64,000 nucleotides of DNA, from positions 474,604,187-474,668,186 of the forward strand of contig NC_134357.1 in NCBI RefSeq assembly GCF_048569485.1, in the 5' to 3' direction. A program made the translations under genes and the position numbers. Positions 21,737 to 35,000 of the stretch are shown here, piece by piece; position 1 is the first letter of the stretch; the number at the start of each line of letters is the position of its first letter. The DNA is from Anomaloglossus baeobatrachus. Its lineage: Eukaryota > Chordata > Amphibia > Anura > Aromobatidae. Under the pieces are notes generated by a model, which was given only the letters and a program-made list of their open reading frames with translations, did not search any database and was not told where the DNA came from.

Positions 21737-23402
21737 ATGCCTTGCACTTATGTAAGCTTCACTGGCTCTGGCCAGCTGAATAATTCCTTTAAAATTTTGG
21801 TCCCTGCGACCAATGTGGGCTTTGACAACCCCGGGACCTTCTTCACACAGATCCTGCAGGGTCTGCTGGGCGTGACAAGGAGTGAAGTATACTGCCTGCA
21901 GGAGAGGGGGCAGAACACATACATCTTGACGTTGGATTTCCGGCTAGCTTGTCGGAATTTCCATGACCTTGTCAGAATCCACAGCAACCATACGCTGCTG
22001 GATGACGTGGTCTGTACATGTTTGTACGGTGGTGATGAGGTGACCCTGGTGGTGTACATGCACAGTTCGTTTGTCACTGAGGATGACATTATGTTATTTT
22101 TGAGGCGATACTGTGTATCGGTACGATCCACAGGGAAAGTTATGGGCAAGAGTGGTCTCTGGTGCAGAAAGAGACGCTTTATGGTCCATTTCAACCCTGA
22201 TCCGGACGGGGTGGAGGGTTTCATGCACCCTCCAACCTTGGTGGTGATCGGAAAAGAGCACAGTTACCTGTTCTAACAATGGGCAGGTAAACCGATGTAG
22301 GAACTGTGGCGACACAGGACATATGCAGAGGGAGTGTGTCAAAGAAAAGATGGTCCGGTGCCACAATTGTGGTGATTTAGGACACACGTCCAGAGACTGT
22401 AAAAAAGAGAAGACCTGCAGTGGCTGTGGTAGAAGTACCCATCTTTTCAACAACTGTCCTATGCAACCAAAACCAGAGAGAGGCTCCCGTACGACTGCAG
22501 CTAGTTCCGCAGGAGTGCCTACTGCTTCCGGTACAGACAAACTGGGGGCTTCTGATCACTCCTATTCAGAAGTAACTGCGGGTTGGAAACAGTCTCTTCC
22601 ATCTGTTGCACTCCCTGTTAAACTGTTGTGTGACCCAGCGATTGTCTATGCGGCCGTCTGGGAACCCACTTCTGCAGGAGCCCAGGTTTTGACTGGTGAG
22701 GAGTTGGGTGACCCTCAGCATGGGACTGAGGATGGGCCCAAGGGCCAGAGATAAAAGAAAAAACAAAAATCTGGAGCACTTGACACAGCTGATGGGGGCG
22801 ATGCTCACGGAGTGGAGGAGGTTTCTTTTACAGTTGTTCCAGAGACCCCGATGTCTTCCTTGGAGCCTTCTGGAGGATCTGGTGAGGCTGTGGCAGACCA
22901 CAAGGATGACTGCTCGGTGAGGGACCGATTGGATGACCAGCCAGATCACTGCCTTGGCGCCCGTCCTGATGACTTCCTCTTGGAGGGTCCTGAGGCCTCC
23001 CGCGATGACCGTCCTGGTGATGTACATGATGACAACCATGATGCCTCGCGTTCTGATGACCATCCTGATGAGGATTGCCCTGACGTTCTTTCCAGTCAAG
23101 TGGAAGCATCCCCTGATGACCAGGTTGGCCAAGTTGTAATTCTACCCACGGAAGTACGAGAGGAGGAGTCCCTGATGGATGTCAGTGCCTGCAAAAATGC
23201 AGTCGGGAAGGTGACTCTGAGGATCGCTTATCAAAGCTATATTTTTGTGAGGTATTATCCCCACCCAGTGACCCTGAGGGTGGTGTGTTATATGAAGCAT
23301 CCGATAGTGATACTAGTAGCTTGGACACTTTCTTCTGCTACATCGGCTGCCCATCTCATTGAGATTGAGGTGGAAAGTGTGGACTTAAGAAAGGAACATT
23401 AA
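21737..23402 (+). pseudogene. Keno-3 ORF1, lightly broken
   Basis: The ATG at 21737 corresponds to the ORF1 start of Keno-5 (MPCTYVSF versus MPGTYQHF). An N-terminal ~180-aa domain runs to 22276 (DPDPDGVEGFMHPPTL near its end). Then, in a shifted frame, three CCHC knuckles follow: CRNCGDTGHMQREC, CHNCGDLGHTSRDC and CSGCGRSTHLFNNC (about 22296-22460). A linker leads to an Asp-rich tail with repeated DD-(x)n-P (22900-23110). The frame ends TAA at 23400-23402, one base before the ORF2 ATG. Two or three frame changes separate the parts. Confidence 0.8.
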
Positions 23403-23711
23403 TATGGCAGACATTCGCATTGCTTCTTTAAGCCTGAAGAGCCCAGTGAGGAGAGCAGCTCTTTTCGCTTGGCTACTGATGTTAAGCTTTGATGTTTTCC
23501 TTCTGCAAGAATGTGGAATTGAGTATGAACTCTCTTACCCCGAGCTGAAAAAGGACTGGTCTGAGGGACCCTCTGTGTGGTCTGGGTCCTGTGACAATAA
23601 GTCAGCTGGGGTGGGAATCCTGTTCAAGGGACATAATGTGGACATATTGTCATTAACTGAAATTGTTCCAGTTCGTGCTCTTTTAACACACACAGTTGTT
23701 AATGGTTTTAA

Positions 23712-25230
23712 CCCTGCTGTACTGTTCGGGTCAATATGACCCGAAATGATTTATGAGACCCTGCAGATTTTTTTTAATGAGGATTTGAAACCAGTGGTTC
23801 CTTGACTTTTCCTCACTTGTGGAGCTCTACATTTTTTTTTTTTTTTTGTTTACTTTTTGCTACACGCTGATTGTTACACTTGTACTGTTCGGGTCAATAT
23901 GACCCGATAGCATTTTATACTGTTCTACAGGTCTCTGATTATTTCTGACTGCAAAAGTTATGGTTTTTTTATGTGTACTTCATCTCAAAATGGTGTATAC
24001 AGGAAAAACCCCTGATGAAAGACCTCAAAAAAATCAGGGTATGCGTGTTGTTCTAGATTTGACTCATGGACTAAAAGGACAAAATGTCACATGTGACAAC
24101 TTTTTTACATCCTATCAACTAGGCCAGATGTTGAAGAAAAAACAACTTACCATGCTGGGTACTATGAGAAAAAACAAACCTGAACTACCGCAAGGTATCC
24201 TTAGCAAGAGAGAGGTGTACAGTTCTACTTTTTATTTTTCTGGAAATACAACTGTTGTTTCTTATGTTCCAAAAAACCAAACAGGTAATTCTAATGAGCA
24301 CAATGCACCATGACAATGCCGTAAGTGCTAGAGAAGACAGAAAGCCTGACATTATTTTGGATTATAATTCCACACAGGGAGCAGTTGATACTTTAGACCA
24401 AGCAATATCAACATATACATGCAAACGCAAAACCAATCGGTGGCCAATGATTTTATTTTATAACATACTGGACGTTTCTGCATACAATGCATTTGTCTTA
24501 TGGAGAGAAATCGACCCCGATTGGAACCGGAATAAGCTGCATAAAAGATTATTTCTTGAGGAATTGGGAAAATCCCTGGTGAGGCCATATATTGAGACCA
24601 GAAAAGTGACCCCCAGAAGTGATGGAGCAACAGCCATTGTGAAAAGTGTCCAGCATGCTCAAGAAAGAGACTCCACATCCACGGCCTCCACCAGCACAGC
24701 TACCAGCAAAAAAAGGAAGAGATGTAGCTTCTGTCCATCTTCCTGTGACAATAAGACTAATCTGACATGTGCTGGATGTTCAAAATATCTGTGTAAAGGA
24801 CATGTGTCTTATTATTGTGTTCAGTGTAAAAACGCATGAACATGTTCAGTTTATTCTTTTTTCTTTCTAAAAAGGTTGAAGTTTTTATGATTTTTCATTT
24901 GTTGATTCATAAAATTTGTTTTCAAAAAGTTAAATTTCATGTTTTAGTAATAGTAATGTAAAGCTTCTTTATTATTTGTGTGCAGAATGTCAACAATCGA
25001 AGATAATTGCAAAAAGCCCGTGTAACCTTTTTATGAAAAAAAATAAATAATTAAGTTTGAATTTAAATTTTTCATTTGTTTATGATCAACCATGTTCACA
25101 TACAGTATTTCAATGAAAAAAGTATTCAAATAAAACAATTAGAGTAGCTAAAAATCAAGAATTAATAGGTCGGGTCATATTGACCCGGGAACAGTACAAG
25201 TGTATAGCAAATGCGAACAGAACAGCAGGG
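23712..25230 (+). mobile_element. piggyBac transposon, internally deleted, in Keno-3 endonuclease
   Basis: Flanked by TTAA at 23708-23711 and 25231-25234, the hallmark of piggyBac. Termini are inverted: CCCTGCTGTACTGTTCG on the left and, reversed, CCCTGCTGTTCTGTTCG on the right. A subterminal motif, TACTGTTC followed by GGGTCAATATGACCCG, occurs twice on the left (about 23719, 23883) and once inverted on the right (about 25170). At 1519 bp it is shorter than autonomous members and lacks the N-terminal half of the transposase. Confidence 0.93.
23990..24839 (+). pseudogene. piggyBac transposase, C-terminal half (PGBD4-like)
   Basis: The first frame (to 24313) has YTGKTP, GQNVTCDNFFTSYQLGQML with the catalytic-region Asp, and KNKPELP. 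After one frameshift near 24280 the second frame (to 24839) has IILDYNSTQGAVDTLDQ, with the last catalytic Asp, and RWPMILFYNILDVSAYNAF. It ends in a Cys-rich zinc-binding end, CSFCPSSCDNKTNLTCAGC to HVSYYCVQC. The N-terminal part with the first acidic residue is absent, so it is inactive. Confidence 0.9.
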
Positions 25231-27050
25231 TTAAATGTGATTTTATGAATATTTATGCTTCCCCTGAAAAAAATGACCATTCCTCCCTTTTTAGCAACCT
25301 TCCCCTATTTTTAACAGGTTCTTCTGCTATGGTCTTAGGGAGAGATTTTAATTGTGTTATGCTGGGGGAGGGGAGGAGTGGGGGAGGTATTTCTTGCAAT
25401 ATTGACAAAACTTCTAGTCAAATCCAACACATTTTAACTGATTTTAAACTGTTTGATGCTTGGAGGAGGAGCAACCCGGCTGACCCTCGTTTCACGTGGA
25501 GTGGGGGGGGGGGGGTATCCTCTCGTATAGATTTTATTTTCCCTTCCACAGGAGTTTTTAAGTTGAAAGCAGCTGGCCTGATGGACAACATGTTTTCTGA
25601 CCACAAACTCTTACACACCACCTTGATGTACCCAGGTGAGGTAAGAACTGGGAAAAGTGTTTGGAGATTAAATGTAACACTATTACAGGATGAAAAAATG
25701 AGGGGAGATTTTATTGATAAGTATAAAACTTGGAGGAAGTGCAAACACCCTGACCAAACCATGCTGGGGTGGTGGGAGTGTGTTAAAGTCAGAATAAAGG
25801 ATTTCTTTATAAAAATGGAGAAAAAGAAAGCCCAGGAAAAAAGGAAATGTTTTAAGGATTTTAATATTCGCCTGCAAACTCTCCATAGGTTAAAAGGATG
25901 GGGTGTACCTGATGTTGAGAACGATATAGCCAAACTTAAGATGGAGATCCAGAAGTACCTTGAACAGAAAGGAAAAGAGATTATTTTTAGTGCCCGGGTA
26001 AAACATTTGGAGGAGGGGGAGACTTGTTCGAGGTATTTTTTTAAAAAAGTGGGGGAGCCCATAATTGAGGAATTAGAGGGCCAAACCTCCACAAGTGCTA
26101 TTTTAAATGAGGCTTTTAATTTTTATTCTGATCTTTATAACCTTAAACATATTGATGATTTTACTCTCGCTGATAATCTTAATTTTTTATCCCAGGTTTT
26201 AAGTAAAAATGACCAGGTTTTTTTATGTGATGAAATTAACCAGGAGGAGATCGAGGAGGCCCTGAAGGGCTTTCAGAATGGTAAAGCCCCGGGGTCGGAC
26301 GGTCTCCCCATCGAGTTATATTTAACTTTCTGGGATTTTATCAAAGCCGATATTTTACAAGTTTTTAGTGAAGTTTTTAAGGTTAATTTATTGCCTCATT
26401 CTTGGAGACATAGCATTATCACTTTAATTTATAAAAAGGGTGATACAACTAAACTGGAGAACTGGAGAGCAATATCCCTGTTGAATACCGATTATAAAAT
26501 CATAGCCAGGGTGATGGCCGTACGAATGAAAACAGTCATTAAAAGTATAATTCACCCAAATCAGGTATGCGGCTTCCCAGGGAGGTCCATATGGGAACAT
26601 CTTAACTAGAGTTGAGCGCGGTTCGTGGTTCGTGGTTCTCCAGTTCTAGGCTCGAGTGATTTTGGGGCATGTTCTAGATCGAACTAGAACTCGAGCTTTT
26701 TGCAAAAGCTCGATAGTTCTAGAAACGTTCGAGAACGGTTCTAGCAGCCAAAAAACAGCTAAATCATAGCTTGGTTTCTGCTGTAATAGTGTAAGTCACT
26801 CTGTGAATCAAACTATTATCACATTTCAGTGTATAGTGTGCGTGAACAGCGCCTTCAGATCACTGCTGTTTCTATAATGGCGATCGCCATTTTTTTATTT
26901 TTTTTTCTTGTCTTCCTTCCCTAAGCGCGCGCGTCTTGTGGGGCGGGCCAGCATGTCAGCCAATCACAGACACACACACAGCTAAGTGGACTTTGAGCCA
27001 GAGAAGCAACGGCATGTGTGATAGGATCTGCATGTCACATGTCCCTGCAT

Positions 27051-27057
27051 TATAAAA
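27051..27057 (+). promoter_or_regulatory. Candidate TATA box of the hAT transposase gene
   Basis: TATAAAA, followed ~30 bp later by a GC-containing stretch (CTTCACGGACGCCATTATC) suited to transcript start. It is the only good TATA box in the left ~800 bp of the element. The ORF starts 5 kb downstream, beyond the 138-bp array, so the array would be in a long 5' leader or an intron. Confidence 0.45.
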
Positions 27058-27398
27058 CCGGACATTTTCTTCACGGACGCCATTATCTGCCTTCTGCGTC
27101 TTTGGTGTCAGACATCACTGTCGCAGCTCCGTCTTGAGTCCTATCGCTGATACAGCTGTATGCGCTGCATACACAGCGTTAGACAGCATAGGGAGAGCAC
27201 TTTATAGCAGTCCTTTTAAGGGCTCAAACCGGCAGGGTCAGAGTTAAGGTGACAGGTCCTGAAAACAGCGCCAGCGTCTGTGCAGCCAAGGTCAGGGATT
27301 TCCTCCCTGCATTTCACCATTAGGAGGGAATAGAAAGGCAGGCTTCCATTCCTCTACCCAGAGCACCACAATCCTGCCACTGTACCCTCTTGTCCTCT

Positions 27399-30300
27399 GC
27401 ACACTCCAACTCATAACTAAGCCATTATACTAGCAAACACTCAGTGTACCTAGTGGCATCCTATCTGTGGCTATTGGACTTTGCTATAGTCCCACTAGTG
27501 CAAAGACATTTGCAGAGCACGTCTGCCTGCATTGCACACTACAACTAATTATAACTAAGCCATTATACTAGCAAACACTCAGTGTACCTAGTGGCATCCT
27601 ATACGTGGCTATTGGACTTTGCTATAGTCCCACTAGTGCCAAGACATTTGCAGAGCGCATCTGCCTGCGTTGCACACTCCAACTAATTATAACTAAGCCA
27701 TTATACTAGCAAACACTCAGTGTACCTAGTGGCATCCTATACATGGCTATTGGACTTTGCTATAGTCCCACTAGTGCCAAGACATTTGCAGAGCGCATCT
27801 GCCTGCGTTGCACACTCCAACTAATTATAACTAAGCCATTATACTAGCAAACACTTAGTGTACCTAGTGGCATCCTATACGTGGCTATTGGACTTTGCTA
27901 TAGTCCCACTAGTGCCAAGACATTTGCAGAGCGCATCTGCCTGCGTTGCACACTCCAACTAATTATAACTAAGCCATTATACTAGCAAACACTCAGTGTA
28001 CCTAGTGGCATCCTATACGTGGCTATTGGACTTTGCTATAGTCCCACTAGTGCCAAGACATTTGCAGAGCGCATCTGCCTGCGTTGCACACTCCAACTAA
28101 TTATAACTAAGCCATTATACTAGCACACACTCAGTGTACCTAGTGGCATCCTATACGTGGCTATTGGACTTTGCTTTAGTCCCACTAGTGCCAAGACATT
28201 TGCAGAACGCATCTGCCTGCGTTGCACACTCCAACTAATTATAACTAAGCCATTATACTAGCACACACTCAGTGTACCTAGTGGCATCCTATACGTGGCT
28301 ATTGGACTTTGCTATAGTCCCACTAGTGCCAAGACATTTGCAGAGCGCATCTGCCTGCGTTGCACACTCCAACTAATTATAACTAAGCCATTATACTAGC
28401 AAACACTTAGTGTACCTAGTGGCATCCTATACGTGGCTATTGGACTTTGCTTTAGTCCCACTAGTGCCAAGACATTTGCAGAACGCATCTGCCTGCGTTG
28501 CACACTCCAACTAATTATAACTAAGCCATTATACTAGCACACACTCAGTGTACCTAGTGGCACCCTATACGTGGCTATTGGACTTTGCTATAGTCCCACT
28601 AGTGCCAAGACATTTGCAGAGCGCATCTGCCTGCGTTGCACACTCCAACTAATTATAACTAAGCCATTATACTAGCAAACACTTAGTGTACCTAGTGGCA
28701 TCCTATACGTGGCTATTGGACTTTGCTATAGTCCCACTAGTGCCAAGACATTTGCAGAGCGCATCTGCCTGCGTTGCACACTCCAACTAATTATAACTAA
28801 GCCATTATACTAGCACACACTCAGTGTACCTAGTGGCATCCTATACGTGGCTATTGGACTTTGCTATAGTCCCACTAGTGCCAAGACATTTGCAGAGCGC
28901 ATCTGCCTGCGTTGCACACTCCAACTAATTATAACTAAGCCATTATACTAGCACACACTCAGTGTACCTAGTGGCATCCTATACGTGGCTATTGGACTTT
29001 GCTATAGTCCCACTAGTGCCAAGACATTTGCAGAGCGCATCTGCCTGCGTTGCACACTCCAACTAATTATAACTAAGCCATTATACTAGCAAACACTTAG
29101 TGTACCTAGTGGCATCCTATACGTGGCTATTGGACTTTGCTATAGTCCCACTAGTGCCAAGACATTTGCAGAGCGCATCTGCCTGCGTTGCACACTCCAA
29201 CTAATTATAACTAAGCCATTATACTAGCACACACTCAGTGTACCTAGTGGCATCCTATACGTGGCTATTGGACTTTGCTATAGTCCCACTAGTGCCAAGA
29301 CATTTGCAGAGCGCATCTGCCTGCGTTGCACACTCCAACTAATTATAACTAAGCCATTATACTAGCAAACACTTAGTGTACCTAGTGGCATCCTATACGT
29401 GGCTATTGGACTTTGCTTTAGTCCCACTAGTGCCAAGACATTTGCAGAACGCATCTGCCTGCGTTGCACACTCCAACTAATTATAACTAAGCCATTATAC
29501 TAGCACACACTCAGTGTACCTAGTGGCATCCTATACGTGGCTATTGGACTTTGCTATAGTCCCACTAGTGCCAAGACATTTGCAGAGCGCATCTGCCTGC
29601 GTTGCACACTCCAACTAATTATAACTAAGCCATTATACTAGCACACACTCAGTGTACCTAGTGGCATCCTATACGTGGCTATTGGACTTTGCTATAGTCC
29701 CACTAGTGCCAAGACATTTGCAGAGCGCATCTGCCTGCGTTGCACACTCCAACTAATTATAACTAAGCCATTATACTAGCAAACACTCAGTGTACCTAGT
29801 GGCATCCTATACGTGGCTATTGGACTTTGCTATAGTCCCACTAGTGCCAAGACATTTGCAGAGCGCATCTGCCTGCGTTGCACACTCCAACTAATTATAA
29901 CTAAGCCATTATACTAGCACACACTCAGTGTACCTAGTGGCATCCTATACGTGGCTATTGGACTTTGCTATAGTCCCACTAGTGCCAAGACATTTGCAGA
30001 GCGCATCTGCCTGCGTTGCACACTCCAACTAATTATAACTAAGCCATTATACTAGCACACACTCAGTGTACCTAGTGGCATCCTATACGTGGCTATTGGA
30101 CTTTGCTATAGTCCCACTAGTGCCAAGACATTTGCAGAGCGCATCTGCCTGCGTTGCACACTCCAACTAATTATAACTAAGCCATTATACTAGCAAACAC
30201 TTAGTGTACCTAGTGGCATCCTATACGTGGCTATTGGACTTTGCTATAGTCCCACTAGTGCCAAGACATTTGCAGAGCGCATCTGCCTGCGTTGCACACT

Positions 30301-31972
30301 CCAACTAATTATAACTAAGCCATTATACTAGCACACACTCAGTGTACCTAGTGGCATCCTATACGTGGCTATTGGACTTTGCTATAGTCCCACTAGTGCC
30401 AAGACATTTGCAGAGCGCATCTGCCTGCGTTGCACACTCCAACTAATTATAACTAAGCCATTATACTAGCAAACACTTAGTGTACCTAGTGGCATCCTAT
30501 ACGTGGCTATTGGACTTTGCTTTAGTCCCACTAGTGCCAAGACATTTGCAGAACGCATCTGCCTGCGTTGCACACTCCAACTAATTATAACTAAGCCATT
30601 ATACTAGCACACACTCAGTGTACCTAGTGGCATCCTATACGTGGCTATTGGACTTTGCTATAGTCCCACTAGTGCCAAGACATTTGCAGAGCGCATCTGC
30701 CTGCGTTGCACACTCCAACTAATTATAACTAAGCCATTATACTAGCAAACACTCAGTGTACCTAGTGGCATCCTATACGTGGCTATTGGACTTTGCTATA
30801 GTCCCACTAGTGCCAAGACATTTGCAGAGCGCATCTGCCTGCGTTGCACACTCCAACTAATTATAACTAAGCCATTATACTAGCAAACACTCAGTGTACC
30901 TAGTGGCATCCTATACGTGGCTATTGGACTTTGCTATAGTCCCACTAGTGCCAAGACATTTGCAGAGCGCATCTGCCTGCGTTGCACACTCCAACTAATT
31001 ATAACTAAGCCATTATACTAGCAAACACTCAGTGTACCTAGTGGCATCCTATACGTGGCTATTGGACTTTGCTATAGTCCCACTAGTGCCAAGACATTTG
31101 CAGAGCGCATCTGCCTGCGTTGCACACTCCAACTAATTATAACTAAGCCATTATACTAGCAAACACTTAGTGTACCTAGTGGCATCCTATACGTGGCTAT
31201 TGGACTTTGCTTTAGTCCCACTAGTGCCAAGACATTTGCAGAACGCATCTGCCTGCGTTGCACACTCCAACTAATTATAACTAAGCCATTATACTAGCAC
31301 ACACTCAGTGTACCTAGTGGCATCCTATACGTGGCTATTGGACTTTGCTATAGTCCCACTAGTGCCAAGACATTTGCAGAGCGCATCTGCCTGCGTTGCA
31401 CACTCCAACTAATTATAACTAAGCCATTATACTAGCACACACTCAGTGTACCTAGTGGCATCCTATACGTGGCTATTGGACTTTGCTATAGTCCCACTAG
31501 TGCCAAGACATTTGCAGAGCGCATCTGCCTGCGTTGCACACTCCAACTAATTATAACTAAGCCATTATACTAGCAAACACTTAGTGTACCTAGTGGCATC
31601 CTATACGTGGCTATTGGACTTTGCTATAGTCCCACTAGTGCCAAGACATTTGCAGAGCGCATCTGCCTGCGTTGCACACTCCAACTAATTATAACTAAGC
31701 CATTATACTAGCAAACACTTAGTGTACCTAGTGGCATCCTATACGTGGCTATTGGACTTTGCTATAGTCCCACTAGTGCCAAGACATTTGCAGAGCGCAT
31801 CTGCCTGCGTTGCACACTCCAACTAATTATAACTAAGCCATTATACTAGCAAACACTCAGTGTACCTAGTGGCATCCTATACGTGGCTATTGGACTTTGC
31901 TTTAGTCCCACTAGTGCCAAGACATTTGCAGCACGTCTGCCTGCGTTGCACACTCCAACTAATTATAACTAA
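27399..31972 (+). repeat. 138-bp tandem satellite, 33 copies, inside the hAT
   Basis: The spacing of TGCACACTCC is 138 bp throughout, 134 for the first unit and 136 for the last. Copies are nearly identical. Linked variants recur: AAACACTTAG with CTTTAGTCC and GAACGC together in units 8, 15, 23 and 28, each followed by a unit with ACACACTCAG. The first units and the last are the most diverged, as expected when arrays are homogenised from the middle. Each copy carries CATTATACTAGCA and GGCTATTGGACTTTGCT. No ORF is kept through it. Confidence 0.97.
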
Positions 31973-32099
31973 GTTACATTGTCAGGGATATTTATTCTTT
32001 ATTATTCTGCTGTTAATAAAGCTAGACCACCACTGCAATCTTCACCACCTCTCAATTTTTACTACCACATTTTCAGTCCACAATCTTGTCGCAATCAAC

Positions 32100-35000
32100 A
32101 TGAGTGGCAAAATGACAGATGCTGGTGGAAAGGGGAAGAGGCGTGGTGGAAAAGGCAAAAAAGGTTTTGTCAGTGGGGAAGGTGGCAAAGCTCCATTATC
32201 ATCTGCTGCAGATAGACCATCTACTAGCAAAAGTAAGATGTCTACTACTTATTGTGGACAATCCGATGTGCTCCCTTTTTTACGGACACGAACAAGAGGA
32301 ACAAAGGTAGATGATGGGCAAAAAAGGAAAATGCTTGAATGGATCTCAAGTGGTCCAACAAGTGCCCTCTCAGCCACTTCAAGTACCGCATCCAAAAAAC
32401 ACCAGTCCTCTGAGTTGTCATCCCAATCACACTTGATTTCTCCCAGCTCTGAAGTCTCCATCAGCCCTGCACAGTATGGTGGAACTGAGATGGCTGAGTC
32501 TGCAGAGCTGTTCAGTCACACTATAGCCTGGGAATCAGAGGTCTGCTCCCAAGCTACAGTGAGTACAGAACAGGAAATGGTCTGCAGTGATGCCCAGAAC
32601 CTTTGTGACTCTGATTCAGGCCGTGAGGACCAAGTTTCTGAGCATAATGTTGACCCTTTGTCACAAACTGTAACACCTGTGGTTATAGACAATGAGGAAC
32701 ATACTGATGAAGATGAGACGCAGATACCCGATTGGGATGACAACTTAAATATTCGGTCAGGGCAAGAAGAGGCTCGGTCTGAGGGGGAGGGGAGTGCAAA
32801 CACAACAATTGATGATGACGTTCTAGATCCCACCTACTGTCAACCCCCAGTCAGGCACTCGAGGAGGTCAACAGAGGCGGTGGAGGAGGATGCAACCGAC
32901 GACGAAGTTACCTTGCGCCTTCCTGGACAGAGTCGGAGCACTGGTAGCACGTCTACAACTGCATCCTCAGCCACCACTCTGCCTATGAGCATTATTCGGG
33001 GTGGATCAACAGGTCGCATGGCCTCTAAGCCTTGCCTAGCCTGGTCCTTTTTTCACATCGAAAAAGATCGCCCAACTCATGTGATATGTAACATTTGTCA
33101 TGATTCTGTTAGTAGAGGTCAAAACCTCAGCAGTTTGACAACTTCTTCCATGAATCGTCACATGACTAAATATCATAAGTCCCGGTGGGAAGCTCACCGT
33201 GCTGCAATGCGGCCTAGCGGAGCGAACCATCCACCGCCCGCCCCTTCCAGTGCATCCGCGCGCTCTTCATCTTCTAGGACTGTGGGGACAGCTGTCACAC
33301 CTGTTTTTCCACGCAAAACTTCCACCACTGTAACCGCAACAGGCAGTTTGCTTGTAAGGTCGTCAGTTGGTTTGGAAGGGGAAACAAGTGAGTGTGTACA
33401 GCTCTCTCAGACATCGATAGCACCAACGTTGGATGAAGGCAACATCATGTCTCCGCCTGCACTTTCCTCACAAACCTGCATTTTTCCAGGGACACCCTAC
33501 TCAACACCGTCTACACACAGCAGCCAGATCTCTGTCCCTCAGATGTGGTCAAATAAAAGGCCACTTCCTCCGACCCATGACAAAGCTAAGAGGTTGACTC
33601 TATCCCTCTGTAAGCTGTTGGCTACCGAAATGCTGCCTTTCCGCCTAGTGGACACACAGGATTTTAGAGACCTTATGTCTGTCGCTGTGCCCCAGTACCA
33701 GATGCCTAGTCGCCACTACTTCTCTAAGAAAGGTGTGCCCGCGCTACACCAGCATGTCGCACACAACATCACCGCTTCCTTGAGAAACTCTGTGTGTGAA
33801 CGGGTGCATTTCACCACCGATACTTGGACCAGTAAGCATGGACAGGGACGTTACATGTCGCTGACTGGGCACTGGGTAACTATGGTGATAGATGGTGAAG
33901 GGTCTGCTGCACAAGTCTTGCCGTCCCCACGACTTGTGTGTCAATCCTCTGTCTGTCCAAGTTCCGCCACTGCTTCTGCATCCTCCACCTCATCTGGGTC
34001 CTCCACCTCCGCCCCAAGCCTGCCTGGTCAGGCCACCAGCGTTCTCACTGCGCAGAAGGAATCACGCACCCCTCATTACTATGCTGGCAGCAGAGCGCAA
34101 CGGCATCAGGCGGTCTTTAGCTTGACATGTCTTGGTAATAAGAGTCACACAGCTGAGGAGTTGTGGTCAGCTCTGCGGTCCGAGTTTAATAAATGGTTGT
34201 CTCCACTCAACCTGCAGCCTGGTAAGGCCGTGTGCGACAATGCTGCAAACCTGGGTGCGGCCCTTCGCCTGGGCAAGGTGACACACGTACCTTGTATGGC
34301 TCACGTGTTGAACCTTGTCGTGCAGCAATTTTTAACACACTATCCCGGCCTAGATGGCCTTCTGAACAGGGCACGAAAACTGTCTGCTCACTTCCGCCGT
34401 TCAAGCGCCGCAGCTGAGCGACTTGCATCGCTCCAGAAGTCTTTCGGCCTGCCGGTTCATCGCCTGAAATGCGATGTGGCGACACGCTGGAATTCAACTC
34501 TCCACATGTTACAGCGACTGTGGCAGCACCGCAGAGCCCTGGTGCAATACGTCATGACGTATAGCCTGGGCCAACGAGATGCAGAGGTGGGGCAGATCAC
34601 CCTGATGGAGTGGTCTCAGATCAAGGACCTATGCACCCTTCTGCACAGTTTCGACATGGCGACGAATATGTTTAGCGCTGACAATGCCATTATCAGCATG
34701 ACGATTCCAGTCATTTACATGCTGGAGCACACGCTAAACACTATTCGGAGTCAGGGGGTGGGACAACATGAAGGGGAGGAACTACAGGAGGATTCATATG
34801 CGCAAGGGACAACAACATCACCAAGGTCCAGACGTTCATCATCACCAACGCAGCAGGCATGGGACCAAGGGGGACAGGGATCGACAAGGGCGCATAGTAG
34901 CAGGCGAAATGTTGAGCAAGGTGCAGGAGAACATGAAGAAATGGAGGACGAACTGTCCATGGACATGGAAGACTCAGCGGATGAGGGAGACCTTGGTCAA

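Noticed and set aside
27399-31972. CRISPR-like regular array
   Set aside because: The whole 138-bp unit repeats with no unique spacers, in a vertebrate transposon; it is a satellite.
31860-32099. N-terminal extension of the hAT transposase
   Set aside because: The extra 80 codons start within the 138-bp satellite; the ATG at 32100 opens the basic, transposase-like part.
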